Part shown: positions 40,001 through 52,977 of the stretch, one piece after another
Numbering within the stretch: the first letter of the stretch is position 1
Layout of the letters: every line of letters starts with the position of its first letter
NCBI GenBank assembly: GCA_012295275.1
Contig: CM022666.1
Span: 14,632,002-14,693,439, forward strand
Length of the DNA: 61,438 nt
Reading direction: 5' to 3'
DNA from: Chrysomallon squamiferum
Lineage: Eukaryota; Mollusca; Gastropoda; Neomphalida; Peltospiridae
Position numbers and translations under genes: made by a program
The notes under the pieces: generated by a model
Told to the model about the DNA's origin: nothing
The model's database searches: none
The model's input: only the letters and a program-made list of their open reading frames with translations

Positions 40001-40379
40001 TAAATAAAAACTTTGAACAATATATGTAGTTTGAATAAAAGGTTGTTATAAAAAAAAAAAAAAAAATTAAAAAAAAAAAATAAAAATAAAACAACAACAA
40101 AAAAATCACGTCTCATCCGAGTCTCCTGTACTTTAGTTCATTTATAGTTTTATTTTTTTCTGTAACAGATTAAAAATATATGCAAGAAAAATATAATTGA
40201 AGAGAGATTTACATTCTTAATAGAAAGTATTTATTTATTTGTAAACACAGTTAAAAACATTTACAAAACTGTCTTTCTGTCACCAAAACTGTCTTTCCTC
40301 ATTATATCTGTTTTTTGTCAGTCTGTCTTTTTTTCTAGAGCGACACCGAATCAACAAAAAGGGAAAAATAGAAGGATAG

Positions 40380-40384
<5 letters not shown>

Positions 40385-40439
<55 letters not shown>
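40385..40439. repeat. (GA)n microsatellite
   Basis: About 55 bp, the short counterpart of the 160-bp CT tract at 3173-3332. Confidence 0.97.
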
Positions 40440-40443
<4 letters not shown>

Positions 40444-42160
40444 AAAATAATCAGAAAAATGAACGAACGAATTGAAAAACTAAAATTCAGGTAAAGAAAT
40501 CAAGAAATATAATTTAAAGAGTTTAAACAAAAGCTGAATTGATAAACAAAATTTAAAAAAAGAAAATGAAAATAAACTGAGAGGGAGAGAGAGTTTCAAA
40601 CATTATTCTTGAAATAATAACGACAACAAAATGCTCATTCAAACTTGAATAGTTTAATTTATATTTTTTAATTTTTTTAAATAGTTTCTTCTCGACTTTG
40701 TTTGTGTATGTTTAACCTGTGTATGAACATCACTGTGGTTACATCATATTCGCATGAATTACTCATTTGAGGTGTCTTTGAATGTTTAAATAAACTGTAC
40801 ATGATGTCTCACGTGGATTAAACTAGTGAACCAAACAGTGAAGATTCCAGGGTCTGCTTAATCATCAGAAAAATAGGGGAATGAACATATATAACTGTGT
40901 ATTTTAATTTTCTTTTTTATTAATAATATCATTTATTTATTTATTTTATTTCCATTATAATTTTTATTTATTTATTTATTTATTTATTTTCATTTAATTT
41001 CGGAAAATGGTTTTAGTAGCTACATAGAAATTTAAAATATTTTCTTTTTAAAAATTTCAAAACATCACTGACGGAGAAACAACAAGAAAAACAAAATAAT
41101 ATAACAGTGAAAGAAGACGATGTAAATAAAACGAATAATAAATAAAGCAACACCCCCAGCAACATCAACACCAATATACCCCACTTGATGCGGCCATGTT
41201 TAGAAGAAACAAACTTCAGTGTGCGATGGTTCACTCAAGTTTCACAGTCCAGGTAGGGAGTTTAAGTTTACAGACGTCCATAGCAAGTTAAATCAGTGAT
41301 GTGGAAAGCGGTCATGTGGTTATATACAAACACAGGTAATCCCCTATTTTTATATCAGGACACGTCTATTGATAAAATAACTTTGTAATTTTGGATGAAA
41401 ATAAAAAAGAAGAAAACTGCACATCGTTGATAGTAGAGAATGAAAAACATTAAAAATCGTATAAAAATTGTCGTCTTTATATATATATATAAAACAATAA
41501 CAAACACAAAATAATAAAGATTTATTCTGTTGTGTCTTACATCCTGCACGTTTATGGAAAAAAAAAAAAAAAAAAACAACAACCCATAAATAAAAAATCA
41601 AAAAAATTAAAAAGTTCAAAAGATGTAGTAATATTACCATAGTAGTTGATAATATCCGTATCAAGAGATTTGGGACATCGAACATGATCTTTATTATCTA
41701 GCATATGAAACAAAATTTACTTTATTTGGGTTCCCATGCATGAACGGAAAATGTATTGTGGATAAAGAAGAAAGATCGTAGGAAAAGTAAACTTTACATC
41801 GTCAGTTGGACGATGGAAGTGAATCGACCCATTGACCTGCGACTTCATGTAACCCGAGTACCACATTATATCAGTTTGAAGTGTAATAGTAGAAATAAAT
41901 AAGCTAACAAAGTTAGATATACTTCCAAGGTAATTGATTATTGTTTAGAGCGACCTGTCACATTTATTCCTCATAATTTAATAATCCAGTAGCAAAATAA
42001 ATGAACGTCTCCATTTTATCCGAATGACGTATCATTTTGGTCTCGACAGAAGAAACTGTAGAACAAATTTGTACATCTTTGTCAATGTCGCAGTTAGTTA
42101 CTGTAGATATATTTAAAAATGTACTGCCTAGTTGCTATACTTTATTAATAATTAAGACAG

Positions 42161-42161
<1 letters not shown>

Positions 42162-42218
<57 letters not shown>
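42162..42218. repeat. (AAT)n microsatellite
   Basis: About 19 triplets, at the place that holds TTA/GTA repeats in the left arm. Confidence 0.97.
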
Positions 42219-42221
<3 letters not shown>

Positions 42222-42262
42222 ATTCAACAAGTAATTTATTCTGACGACGCGCTCTTTCATTC

Positions 42263-42299
<37 letters not shown>

Positions 42300-43555
42300 T
42301 TGTCTATTTTCACCATGTAAAAACGAATAGAGGTGAAACACTTGTAACTGACTTTCATGGTGTAGGACGTTCAAAGTCATTCATTGTAAGCAGCTGTTAT
42401 TTGTATCGTCGTAACAACAAAACTTGTAACATGATCAGGATGTGTAAATTCTTAACGAAACTAAGGTGTATAAAATTTCAGAATCTAATCTGTTCATCAG
42501 AATCTCAGCCGCGTAGGTAGAGAAAGAATAATCTGTTTCAAATGTGCTTAGTAATTGTATGAAGATATATATGTAATTTCAGGGTCTGTCACATTGTTTC
42601 ACCATGTAGTAAAAATTTAACATACTCATATAATAAGAAGAAATACAAAAACATTTTAATTAATTAAATAAAAACGCAAAGAAATGAAATTAATTAAACT
42701 GCTTTATAAAAGTCATAAAGTGATAAAAATCTTGTGTTACAATATTCATTGTGATAAATCTGGTTTTAAATGTAGAGAGAGAAAAATTGTAAACCACAGC
42801 TAACAGAGATGCTATTTTTGTTTCTTTGTATTAATAAAGAAACACATTTTTTTTTTTTTATGTGTAAGACAGAAGCGACAATCTCGAAGTTTGTGTAACG
42901 TTGAATTTATTTGTGCACACTATTACTGTACTTAACAAGAAATAAGAATGACAAAAAATTTAAAACAACAAAAAAACAAATAAATAAAATACCAATAAAG
43001 CAATAAAAGTTGTGTAAATTATCACGTTTTATAACAAAATTCGTTATCAGAAACAATCACTTTTATAATTAAATTAGAAAACAGTTTTACTATTTTTTAT
43101 TAAAATATCTTCTACATTTAGATTTAATCAAAATGCACGGAATAGTGTAGTCAGTATTGCCTTGAGAAATTAAATAAAGAAACAGGCAAAAGTTGTATTC
43201 AGTTATCAGGAGCAAGACGCTTTTAGTTTTCTTCTCTGAATTATATTTTTCTTTATGCAAGTTAAGTCAAGAAACAACCAAAGTTTCCGTCTATTATTAA
43301 TTTTAATTTTATTTTTATCCTGTACTAAATCTAATAAATTCGTCTTTACACTGTCATTCCCACGGAATCAATTAATATGTTGAGAATACTTAATGCAATA
43401 CATTTATCTTTAAATACACGACAACAACATAATAGAGTAAGTATTCATTTTAAAACTGACTGTTATATGATATAAATTATCTATGCAGAAACTTGTAATA
43501 CAAACTATTGATCTTTTATATGATTTACGCATTATACGTTTCCTGTTTAACGTTT

Positions 43556-45246
43556 AGCAAATGATGTACGTTTTCTTCTCAGCCATCAGAAATTACTTTT
43601 CGTGTTTGTAGCATTGAAATCAGATATTTAGCAATAGGTAAGTCATGAAATCCAGTTTGTGGAGGTAGCTGCTATGTACGGCTGTTATAATCAGTACGTC
43701 CACACAATAATACCTTATCTGAGGTCTTCATTTGTTTTATAATTTCATTATTTTTGCTGCAACAAATTAAATAATACGTGAAAGAGAAAATATAATGTTG
43801 AACAAATTCGATGTATTAAAATACAACAACATTATACCCGCTGGAAACTTTCAGATCCGACCCTGACTAGAAGAAATAAATAACTGAAGAATGTGATGAC
43901 TCACTCAAGTCTCACAACGTAAATAAGAGTTTGAGTTTACACAGAGTAAAAAGCTAAATCAGTGATGTGGAAAGTGGACATCGGTTATATGAAACCAGCG
44001 GTTCTCGCGCGTTTTCTATGCCGGGGAGGTAAAGGACAATTAGTACCTTTCAAAATTTCCATTAAAATATAACCAAAGAAAACTGTTCATTATTTATAAT
44101 CAAGAAGAAAAAAGCTACGAACACTGGGATATTAAAAAAAAAAAAAAAAAAAAAATGTCTTTAAACTTTATTAAAAAATTACTCTATTGTCTTAACAAGG
44201 TTGTTAGATACGACCCTCTTTAAAAGAAAGAGGTCACGAGGCGTAGTGATATTACCGCAGTGGTTAATATTAACCGTATAAGGAGATTTTGAATACCTGC
44301 AGTTGTGGGACTATTTTCGCAGTGTTATTATAACATGAAGGAGGACGGCAAACTATGAAGATTTTTTTCCTTTTAACCATTAGCAGCAAGGTGCGTAGAG
44401 AAATAACAGAAGTAATAATCATCAACTTTATTGACGGTAGCAAGTTTAAAGATATAAGTAACTGTTAACATCACAAACTGTGTTTGTAAATAGGAACAGA
44501 TACAAATATATAACGACGTTAGTATCTCATATCATTACAAACAGTGGTTTAAAGCAAATAATTTTTGTTTTTTAAATTCTGGTGTGACGAGGTAAATAAC
44601 TATTACCAAGGAAACCTTGTTTAATAACTAATACAGTTACAAATTGTATGTAGGATGATATAAACACTTTAATAAGGACTAAAGTTACAAAGTGTGTTTG
44701 TAACAGCAAGAAGATTTAAAAGAAAACTTGATTATATCACAGGTATTGTCTCTTTAATTTTGATTTATAAAATTAGCCGTATAATTCATTCGTTATTACT
44801 ACATCGGTAGTACTAATAGCAGTAGTTGTTACAATCGTGGTGGTAGTAGTAGTAATGGTAATGGTGGTGGATGTAGTGGTAGCGATGATGATGATGATGA
44901 TGATGATGATGATAATAATGTAAATTCAGTAGTGTATTGCGGTACATGGATCAATTTTCATTTTGCATTAGCACAGTGATATCAAGATTTGTTGGAGGAT
45001 GGTAAACTAAATGAACAGATTTTATTTTGGAAGTTTACTGTTTCTTTAAGATAGGTTTAAAATAACTGTTATCATCACAGCCTCTGGCAGAGCTCCTACC
45101 CAGAGTTCACTAGGAAGATGTAAAGTTATGTTGTACAAACAAGAATGGCTTTGACAAACCAGTCTGCTGAATATATATTTTGTAATAAAATAATTACTTT
45201 TTTTCTGTGAGAAAAATACTAACAATAAGAATCCATCTCATTTCAG
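43556..45246. other. Upstream region of the TRIM gene
   Basis: No coding sequence. 44190-44330 is an inverted relative of 17640-17780. A (GAT)n tract lies at 44886-44916. A tttcag at 45241-45246 is a good splice acceptor, so a 5'-untranslated exon of the TRIM gene may begin at 45247 with its promoter further left. I cannot point to a core promoter. Confidence 0.45.
43996..44060. mobile_element. Possible non-autonomous hAT end
   Basis: 'cagcggttctcgcgcg' followed by 'atgccggggaggtaaaggac' resembles the starts of common non-autonomous hAT elements (CAGCGGTTCTCA type). The other end was not found. Confidence 0.35.
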
Positions 45247-45419
45247 ATTAAGCCTGAAACAGCTTGACCTAAAATTTCATAGCACAAGAAAGTTTGAACA
45301 AGAAACAATGTCTGAAAGGAATACTGACTCAAAGTGAAATTAATAGACGCGTCTGAACTATGCAACAAATTTGATCTTCAGTGAATACACACTACTGAAA
45401 CAAGTTGAAAAATTCGGCA

Positions 45420-47574
45420 ATGGCGGAAGCGGTTGCCATTCCTTTGCTCGAAATAAAAGACGAGTTCGTGATTTGTGAAGTGTGTTTAGAATATTTTGAC
45501 GAGGCCGGTAGAATGGCTCATCTTTTGCCTTGTAACCACACCTTTTGTTATCAGTGTCTGGAAGCTCTTTGGCAGAAATCAACAGAAGGCGTAAAATGTC
45601 CGTTCTGTCGGAAACTGTGGCCTGTTGAAAACAGCATTGAGACAACCTTTCCTAAGAATAAAACTGTTTGTACCCTTGTTGAGTACATTGCACTAAAAAA
45701 CAGTCCAGAGAAAGTAATATGCAAGAAATGTCCCAACAGATCTGTGGCAACTCTGCACTGTCTCGACTGTTCTCAGCCGATGTGCGAGTTTTGCTCTGAA
45801 TTCCATAAAAACTTTACAGTTTCACAACATCACAAGACTGTTCCAATATCAAAACTGTCAGAGAGCGACTTTTTCCAGCACCAAGATATTTGCGAGCAAC
45901 ACAACAATATAAAAAAAGATATTTTCTGCAAAACTTGTTCATTAGCTGTCTGTTCGTCCTGCGTTCTTGTAGGACATTTGAATCACACGCTGTCTAACAC
46001 TAAAGATGTTTACGATGAACATAAAGAACGAATCAAAACTGCCTTGAGTGATTTACTTGAATCAAGAAAACATTGCACAGCATACAGAAAGAAACTAAGT
46101 GAAGAAAAGAACACACTTGATAAAATACAGCACGATCTTGTATATGAGATTGATGAAATGCACAAGACAATAGTAGACAAGATAAGTGTCGTCACAACAC
46201 AGATGAAGGAAGACGTAGTGTCCAATGTAAGAAAACAAAAATCTGACAGAGATGAACAGCTGGAAGTTGTGGAAAAGACAGAAAAGTTAAACGATGAACA
46301 TTTTCTTTATTGTCAAAAAGTATTACAATTTGCGACAGAGATTGAACTTATCGAGACGTCAGGAATGCTCGAAAACAAAACAAAATCTTTGTCGCTTTCA
46401 CTGCCTGAACTGCAAATAGAGAATATTGATGTAGATTTCAAGCTTTTAAAACGTGTTGAAAGAAGCTTAGACAAATCAGCAGTCTTGTGTAACGTCTCGC
46501 AGTTCCGTCCTTACATTGAGTTGTCTGACGTTGGAACGGGACAAGTCTCCGACGTTCTCAAGTACACACTGTTGTTAGAAGAACATGATGATGAAAATAT
46601 AAAAATAGATGCCGTTATCGAACCGCCTGGAGGAAACGAGCCAGCTGTAAAACAAACGTTGACTTCTGTTTCTGCTATTACTGGAAGTTTCCAGTTCAAA
46701 CCCGAGGTGACAGGTGCGCACAAAATCTCACTCACTGTGAACGGAGAAAAGTTACAAGAGGAACAGTTTGTGTTTCACAGCAGAGAAAACGGTGAGTTAG
46801 AAATAAATTCTTTATTGTTTAAACATCTTGAAAATAACGTAAATATGAGGCAATCAGATTCTTGGTTCGAAGAATTTTTATTAATGTATGTATGTATAAT
46901 TTCTATCCTATAATGGCGTCACGGGATCAGTTGATAAAACAAATTGCTTCAATTAATTTTATTTATTGGTTTATATTTTGTTATTCAGAAAATGTTAGTC
47001 GCTAGTAAGAACATGTTTTTAAGTAATCTAATACTTGTTTGCAAATAAAACTAATTTTATTATTCATTTAACTACTTGCCACTATCAATACGGCCGTCAA
47101 AATCGCGTAACTATACAAGATGCATTATCATGGCATATTTTGTGTATAAAACAATCTCGAGGTACATTCATAGTTTTACACTGATTACAACGTTAATTTG
47201 AAAATATACAGCAGTTAAATAATGAAAAGGTAAGTTATTATTATGGTTACTACGGTAGATTTTATTTCTACGTAAGTTGACCTACTTATAACATCGAGTC
47301 GCGTGTCTTGTCTGGTTCGAGCACATTTTGAGAAGCGAACATCGAGGCGGTATTTTTCATTGTTAACAGGTTCACAAATTTTGAATGAATTTATAGATTT
47401 TGTATAGATAAGTAGATAACGTGTTTTCAGTTTAATTAGGTAGTTAATATTTTAATAGTTCTGTCATTCAGTAATTTTATTTTTCACACTTCTGTTCCTA
47501 ATTTGTAAAGTAATAAAAAGTTCTACTACTAATTTTTCATTTTGTAAAGATTCTACTAGTATTACTTCTGATTT

Positions 47575-47611
<37 letters not shown>

Positions 47612-48676
47612 TTTACAGAATCACCTGAAACAAGAAAACTTCTGTGTTTAAAACCTGAACCTGTCAGTCACAGAGGAATCTACAGAGAAGTTTCATGTAA
47701 GTAACAATTTTTATTTATTTACTTCTAAATATAATAATGATGATAAAAATACATGATGATAATACTGATAAAGACAAGAATAATAATAACAATAAATAAT
47801 CTTTAAAAAATATTTAATTATCAGTTGTGTATATTGAAAGAGAACAACATTATAATAAAATTTAAATATTAGAAACAAATTATTTTAATAAAACATTTTA
47901 TTTATTTACTTTCATTTTCTAAGTGTAAAAACACAAGTTTTAAAATTGTATTTGATTGTTAACAATTGTATAAAGTGACAGTGCAGTTTGTAAAAGTGAA
48001 ATATTTAACAACATATTTTATTTTCACAGTGACACAAATGAAGTTTTCAGAAAAAACACTAAACTGGGAGAAATGTTGTATTAATGAAAACAAGGAATTA
48101 GTTAACAAAAGATCTGTAGAAGAAAACCAAAATGAAGACAGGATGAAAGTTCTGAGAGGAGTAACAGGAGACATTAGTTTTACAGAAAAGAAATGTTACA
48201 TTTGGGAAAGTAAAATAACCTGTCACATTTTAGAAAGTGCAAAACTGAATTACAGAGCAGCTCAGATTGGAGTCTGTGAGGAGGGACATTGTGATGAGGA
48301 AATTGTAATATCTAGAAATAAACATGCTTGGTGTGTTAGTTTTATCAGCTGTAAAAAACACAACAAAATGTGTTTTCTTGTTTATTCCTGTGGTGAGTAC
48401 AAGTGTGATGTTCCAGTGTGTGACTATAAAACAAACACACTAGTCCACACATCACTTACACTAGTACTAGACACACAAAGTAAAACTCTGCACATAATAA
48501 ACACAGACACTAACACACTTGTACACACACTGACTGATGTTGATGTGTCACAACCGTTGATACCTGTGTTTGCTGTTTACAGTCCTCATCTTTTTGATGT
48601 GAAAGTGAAAATTTTACCTGATTTATCAAAGAATTCCACTTTGCTGAAACTGATCTCTTCTTTAATCTGCCCATAA
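45420..48676 (+). CDS. TRIM-family E3 ubiquitin ligase: RING, two B-boxes, coiled coil, filamin-like, SPRY-like
   Basis: Spliced gene, exons 45420-46791, 47619-47696, 48030-48676; introns GT-AG (gtgagt...acag, gtaagt...acag), both in phase 1, giving 698 residues. The ATG at 45420 has A at -1 and G at +4; the frame is open upstream but without an ATG. RING at residues 19-63 (CEVC, CNHTFC, CPFC), B-box 1 at about 101-147, B-box 2 at about 158-200 (CEQH...CKTC...CSSC), coiled coil at about 205-340. A filamin/Ig-like domain at about 355-455 has GSFQFKPEVTGAHKISLTVN. A SPRY/B30.2-like C-terminus at about 525-680 has KKCYIWESKI and PLIPVFAVYS. RING TRIM proteins transfer ubiquitin, and SPRY usually binds the target. 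No stops, and zinc ligands are intact. Reading through intron 1 would end at 46913 without SPRY, a possible short isoform. Likely functional; target unknown. Confidence 0.9.
47574..47610. repeat. (AAT)n in TRIM intron 1
   Basis: About 12 triplets end 8 bases before the exon 2 start, displacing the usual pyrimidine tract; the acceptor is 'tttacag'. Confidence 0.95.
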
Positions 48677-48790
48677 AGTAAAATTATTTAACAAAACAGT
48701 AATTACTTTTAAAAACAAACAACAAAAGTAAATTTGTAAAGTGAATAACTGTCTGTCTGTCTGTTATTGTTTATCTCTGTACTATATTTA

Positions 48791-48796
48791 AATAAA
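48791..48796 (+). terminator. Candidate polyadenylation signal of the TRIM gene
   Basis: AATAAA about 115 bp after the TRIM stop codon, in AT-rich sequence. Inferred from position only. Confidence 0.45.
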
Positions 48797-48799
48797 CTA

Positions 48800-49919
48800 A
48801 ATATAAATATTCTCAGTGACAAACACAGGCTATCAGTGTCATCCACACATATTTATACACACAGACACACAGACATGCAGATGTACACATGTACGCACAC
48901 ATGGACTATTACACTTACTATCTAAATTATTTGTAAAAGTAATAAATTTGTAAATTTTCAGTTTTAAATCTCATTAGAAATATTTGTCAGTCTACAGTGT
49001 CTCTCTACACCTCCACTCCATGTTGACTATCTAGTCTACTTTGTTAATGAGTTAACTCTTTATGTGCTGTGTACCTGTGTTTTTGTGAAGAGTAAATTAA
49101 CTGTTTGAACACATTACACTGGATTACAATACACGTGTAACAGGTAAATGTTTCACTTTATATTTCTGATTTAAACTGAAATGAAGTTTTTATTTTATGC
49201 ACTTAAACTGTGATTTCATTTAAATAATGAGTGAAAGGAGACTAGAATTTATACAGTTGTTATTATAATGAATTAGAGTTATTGGTGAATATCATATTTC
49301 ATACTATTTTAATGAGTTTATCATGTTATGTATTATAATGTTATCTGGCAGTATTATTGAAATTTATATTAATCATGGATAAATGTTGTTGAGAAGAGTT
49401 TTTGTTTATTTAATTTTATATGAAAATTATTGAATGGTTTAAACAAATAATAATAAATGTGATATTTTAAAACTGATTTCTGTTTTACTGCTAAATGATA
49501 TAATGTTTACATAGATCATGATTGCTGTGTTATTTTTTATTCATTCCTTGTTTGTTTCCTTCATTAGTTTTATATTTACTATTATTATTAACTTTTTATT
49601 TAATTTATTTATTTCTTCCATTTTAAGTTCTTCACCCTTTCCAGTTTTCAGTCAATCACTGGATTTTGTTGTTTCTTTACTTTTGTTTTTTCTGTTTTCT
49701 TCTTCTCTTTTCATTTCTTTGTTTCATGTTTATTTACAAAAAGGGGACTTCAAAGCTGATCTGAATTGCAGTTGAATTATAAATGTTTATCCAAAATGAT
49801 ATTTGTTTATTTATTTATTTACTTATTTCTCTCTATCTGCCATACTTCCATCTATCTGTTTCCTTTCTTGATATCATATATTCAATATTCCTTGTTTTGT
49901 TACTTATTTATTAATTTAC

Positions 49920-49953
<34 letters not shown>

Positions 49954-50039
49954 TTGTTTTCTCCACATTTCATTCTTTTTTCTTTCATATATTTTTATTT
50001 TATTTTATTTTTTATTTGTTTTTCGTGACTTTTTCCTCT
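48800..50039. other. Intergenic, no gene seen
   Basis: AT-rich DNA with T-rich stretches at 49520-50030. Open frames there encode Phe/Leu/Ile runs and have no codon structure. Confidence 0.6.
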
Positions 50040-50705
50040 TTTAATTATTATATGAAATATTTTTTCAAGCGGTTGCATCTTTATTAAAATTAGAACACTT
50101 AAGGTAGATGAAAATGTTAGAATGTGTGTTTGTGTTCTTTAATATTAAAGTTGAAGTGCTTTTTAAATTGAGTAGTGGAAAGAGTTTAAATACAGGTGAG
50201 TTTAAAAAAATTATATATGTATATATATAATATCAGATAAATCAAATTAAATGAAGTTTAAATAATAGGAACAAAACTGAATAATGATGAAATAATAATG
50301 AATAAATATTTTATTAGTTTTAAATTGTGGGTTGACATCATTTTGCATCAGATTTTAAAACAACAGATATGTGAAGTAATTCCATCTGATCATAAAAAGC
50401 TTACCTTCTGACCTACCTTATTTACAGAGATTTATTTTTCTAACATTGAAAAATAGAAAAAAAAGACAAAGAAAACAAAATCAGATTTTTAATGTTCAAG
50501 TTTTGTTATAGAAACAGAATATCAATGCTTCTATGTGATTTAGGAACTGTGGATACCACAAGGATTCATATCACTAATGATGCTGTTAAAAATGAGGTGT
50601 TTGTCTTATCATGTTTGCTTTAAAATGGAGCCAGCATCAGTGAAATTGAAGACAGAAAACAGTTTTCTTCCATTGCATACAGCCTGCAACTTTCATCTTT
50701 GCTAA

Positions 50706-50882
<177 letters not shown>

Positions 50883-50889
50883 TAAAATA

Positions 50890-50924
<35 letters not shown>

Positions 50925-51168
50925 AAACAACTAGATTGGATTATGTAGGTAAACTTTTAGAATAAAATAATCAAAACAAGATGGGTGTTTGCATTTGTCT
51001 TAATATTTTATATGAATGTTATATGACATTTAAATAATGTCACAGAGAGGTACTTAAAATCTGCTTTACTCTAAATACCATACTTAGGACAGCAGTGGTA
51101 AGTTAAAAATCTTTTATTCAACATAATTTACTGAAATAATATAGATGAAAAAACATTATTTACAAACT

Positions 51169-51201
<33 letters not shown>

Positions 51202-51359
51202 TTTTAGTTATTTATTTATTTATTTATTTCAGAATGTTAATGAAGTAGATAACAATGGCTGGACATCAGTTCACTGTGCTGCTTATCACAGGTGACTTGA
51301 TGTTTACAGATGTTGTACAAATGGGGTGGGCATCTTGATGAACAATGGAAATACCTCAG

Positions 51360-51490
51360 TTATGATAATTAAATCAAGCAGAATAATTAAATCAGGTATG
51401 CTAATTAAACTAAGTTATATTAATTTAGCTAGATATGTCAGCTAAATCAGGTGTATCTGTGAAACCAGGTTTGTTAATTAAATTAGGTAT
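51360..51490. repeat. Intronic minisatellite, shorter allele
   Basis: Same 'aattaaatcaggtatgct' units as 28730-28920, fewer copies. Confidence 0.75.
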
Positions 51491-51708
51491 TTTAATTGTC
51501 AATCTTGTACTCATATCTGGCAATGACAATGACCATGTCTTTATTATCATACACTGTACGATTACAGTTCAGAGAAGAATGTGTTTCTTTGTTTATTTAT
51601 TGTCTTTATTAACTTATGATATCAATAAATAATATGTTTATTTTTTACTGATTTAATTAATTATGTTTTTATCTATATTATCATTTACTTATTTACTTAT
51701 TTATTTAC

Positions 51709-51740
<32 letters not shown>

Positions 51741-52428
51741 GACCTGGCTTTCCCAGCTCATGTTGCTTCATACAATGGTGATTTGGATCATCTCAGAATG
51801 CTGGTAGAAAATGGAGTGGTCAACATCAGTAAACAAGATGACAAAGGGTCAACACCTGCACACAGAGGTCAGATATTTATTTAATATACAGATTTATCAT
51901 TACTAATTACACGTATGTACACCTGTTTAATATTCAGACTGATTACTATTATTAAAGGTACATACAGCTTTTTAATATAGAGATTTGTTATTATTACAGT
52001 TTAAGATACATATTGATCATTATTATTACGCATATTTAGAGTATATAATATAGAAATTGGTTATTATTAATAGAGATATATAAAATAGCTGTTGCACATA
52101 CTTAGACACTCATTCATACTATAGCAACTGAAACACACACATACTCACATATGGTTTGTTTATCTTTTTGAACAGTTTGAAATTAATAAGATTTTTCATG
52201 ACTTCATTTCAGTGTTTTAGAGATCATTTGTTATTTTATATATGTATATTGTTTTTTTGTTATGAGGAATGGGCTGAATTTTAATAGTTAAGCATATGTC
52301 GCTACATTCTTAAATTACTATATTACAGTACTATACAGCTGCTATGGGAATTCAAGTTTAATATATGAGTTGTGACTTCCCAGACTATTTTATTTCCTCC
52401 TGTTAGTCTGTGTGTTTCTGTGTGTGTG

Positions 52429-52442
52429 TGTATCTATCTATC

Positions 52443-52473
<31 letters not shown>

Positions 52474-52476
52474 CTC
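52429..52476. repeat. (TATC)n microsatellite
   Basis: About 11 tetranucleotides, expanded relative to the equivalent spot in copy 1 (about 29850-29870). Confidence 0.93.
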
Positions 52477-52977
52477 TATTATTGTTTATGGATTTGAGGT
52501 GCTTTCACAATGTAGTGACTTTTAATATGTCAGTTATTTGTTAGTTTTATCTGGTAGATTTTCATCAAATAAGTTATTTTATTTTATTTTTAGAACAAGC
52601 CACAGAAGCAGCTGAAGAGGATGACAGGACAGTTCAGTCACAAAGTAAAACAACAACAAAGTGTTAAAGGTAAAATTTAACATTTAGAGTAATTTCCCTT
52701 TTCTTGAAATGTTAAAATTACTAAATTTATATTTGTTTTTCTGCAATTTTAGATTTTTAGCAGTAGCACATTTACAACCCTCCCTCTCTGTCTGTGTGTC
52801 TGTGTGTCTAACTGTGTGTTTGTATTTCTGCAGGTTAGTGATGATGAGTATCACGCCAGGTCAGGTCTTGTGAGGAGAAGAGCAGGCTCAAGTAAAAAGA
52901 AAAGTCAGGATGATGTCAGTCTTTTTGTCAGAGGAAATTACTCACCTGTGAGAAAACCCTCAGTCAGGTCATTTTAG

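Larger units (their letters stand above)
33395..43555. repeat. Right arm of the large inverted repeat (block A, copy 2)
   Basis: Reverse-complement match to 1-17155 without the LTR element. The first bases of the window reappear inverted near 43505-43555, with 'tatatgatttacgcattata' matching window positions 13-32. Directly after 43555 the sequence is unrelated to the left arm as far as the window shows. It abuts block B at its left. Confidence 0.88.
37063..43555. repeat. Non-coding module block of A, copy 2
   Basis: Mirror image of 1-7020. Modules in reverse order are about 37650-37910, 38020-38060, 38290-38400, 39000-39290, 39715-39860, 40600-40860, 41230-41300, 41630-41690, 41810-41880 and 42430-42760. 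No gene is supported; open frames are T-rich or A-rich shadows. Confidence 0.72.

Noticed and set aside
45405-45419. TRIM start five codons upstream at 45405
   Set aside because: That codon is TTG. The first in-frame ATG, with good context, is at 45420.
47310-47345. 'ggttcgagcac' as a tRNA or SINE B box
   Set aside because: No matching A box at the right distance and no cloverleaf could be formed by eye.
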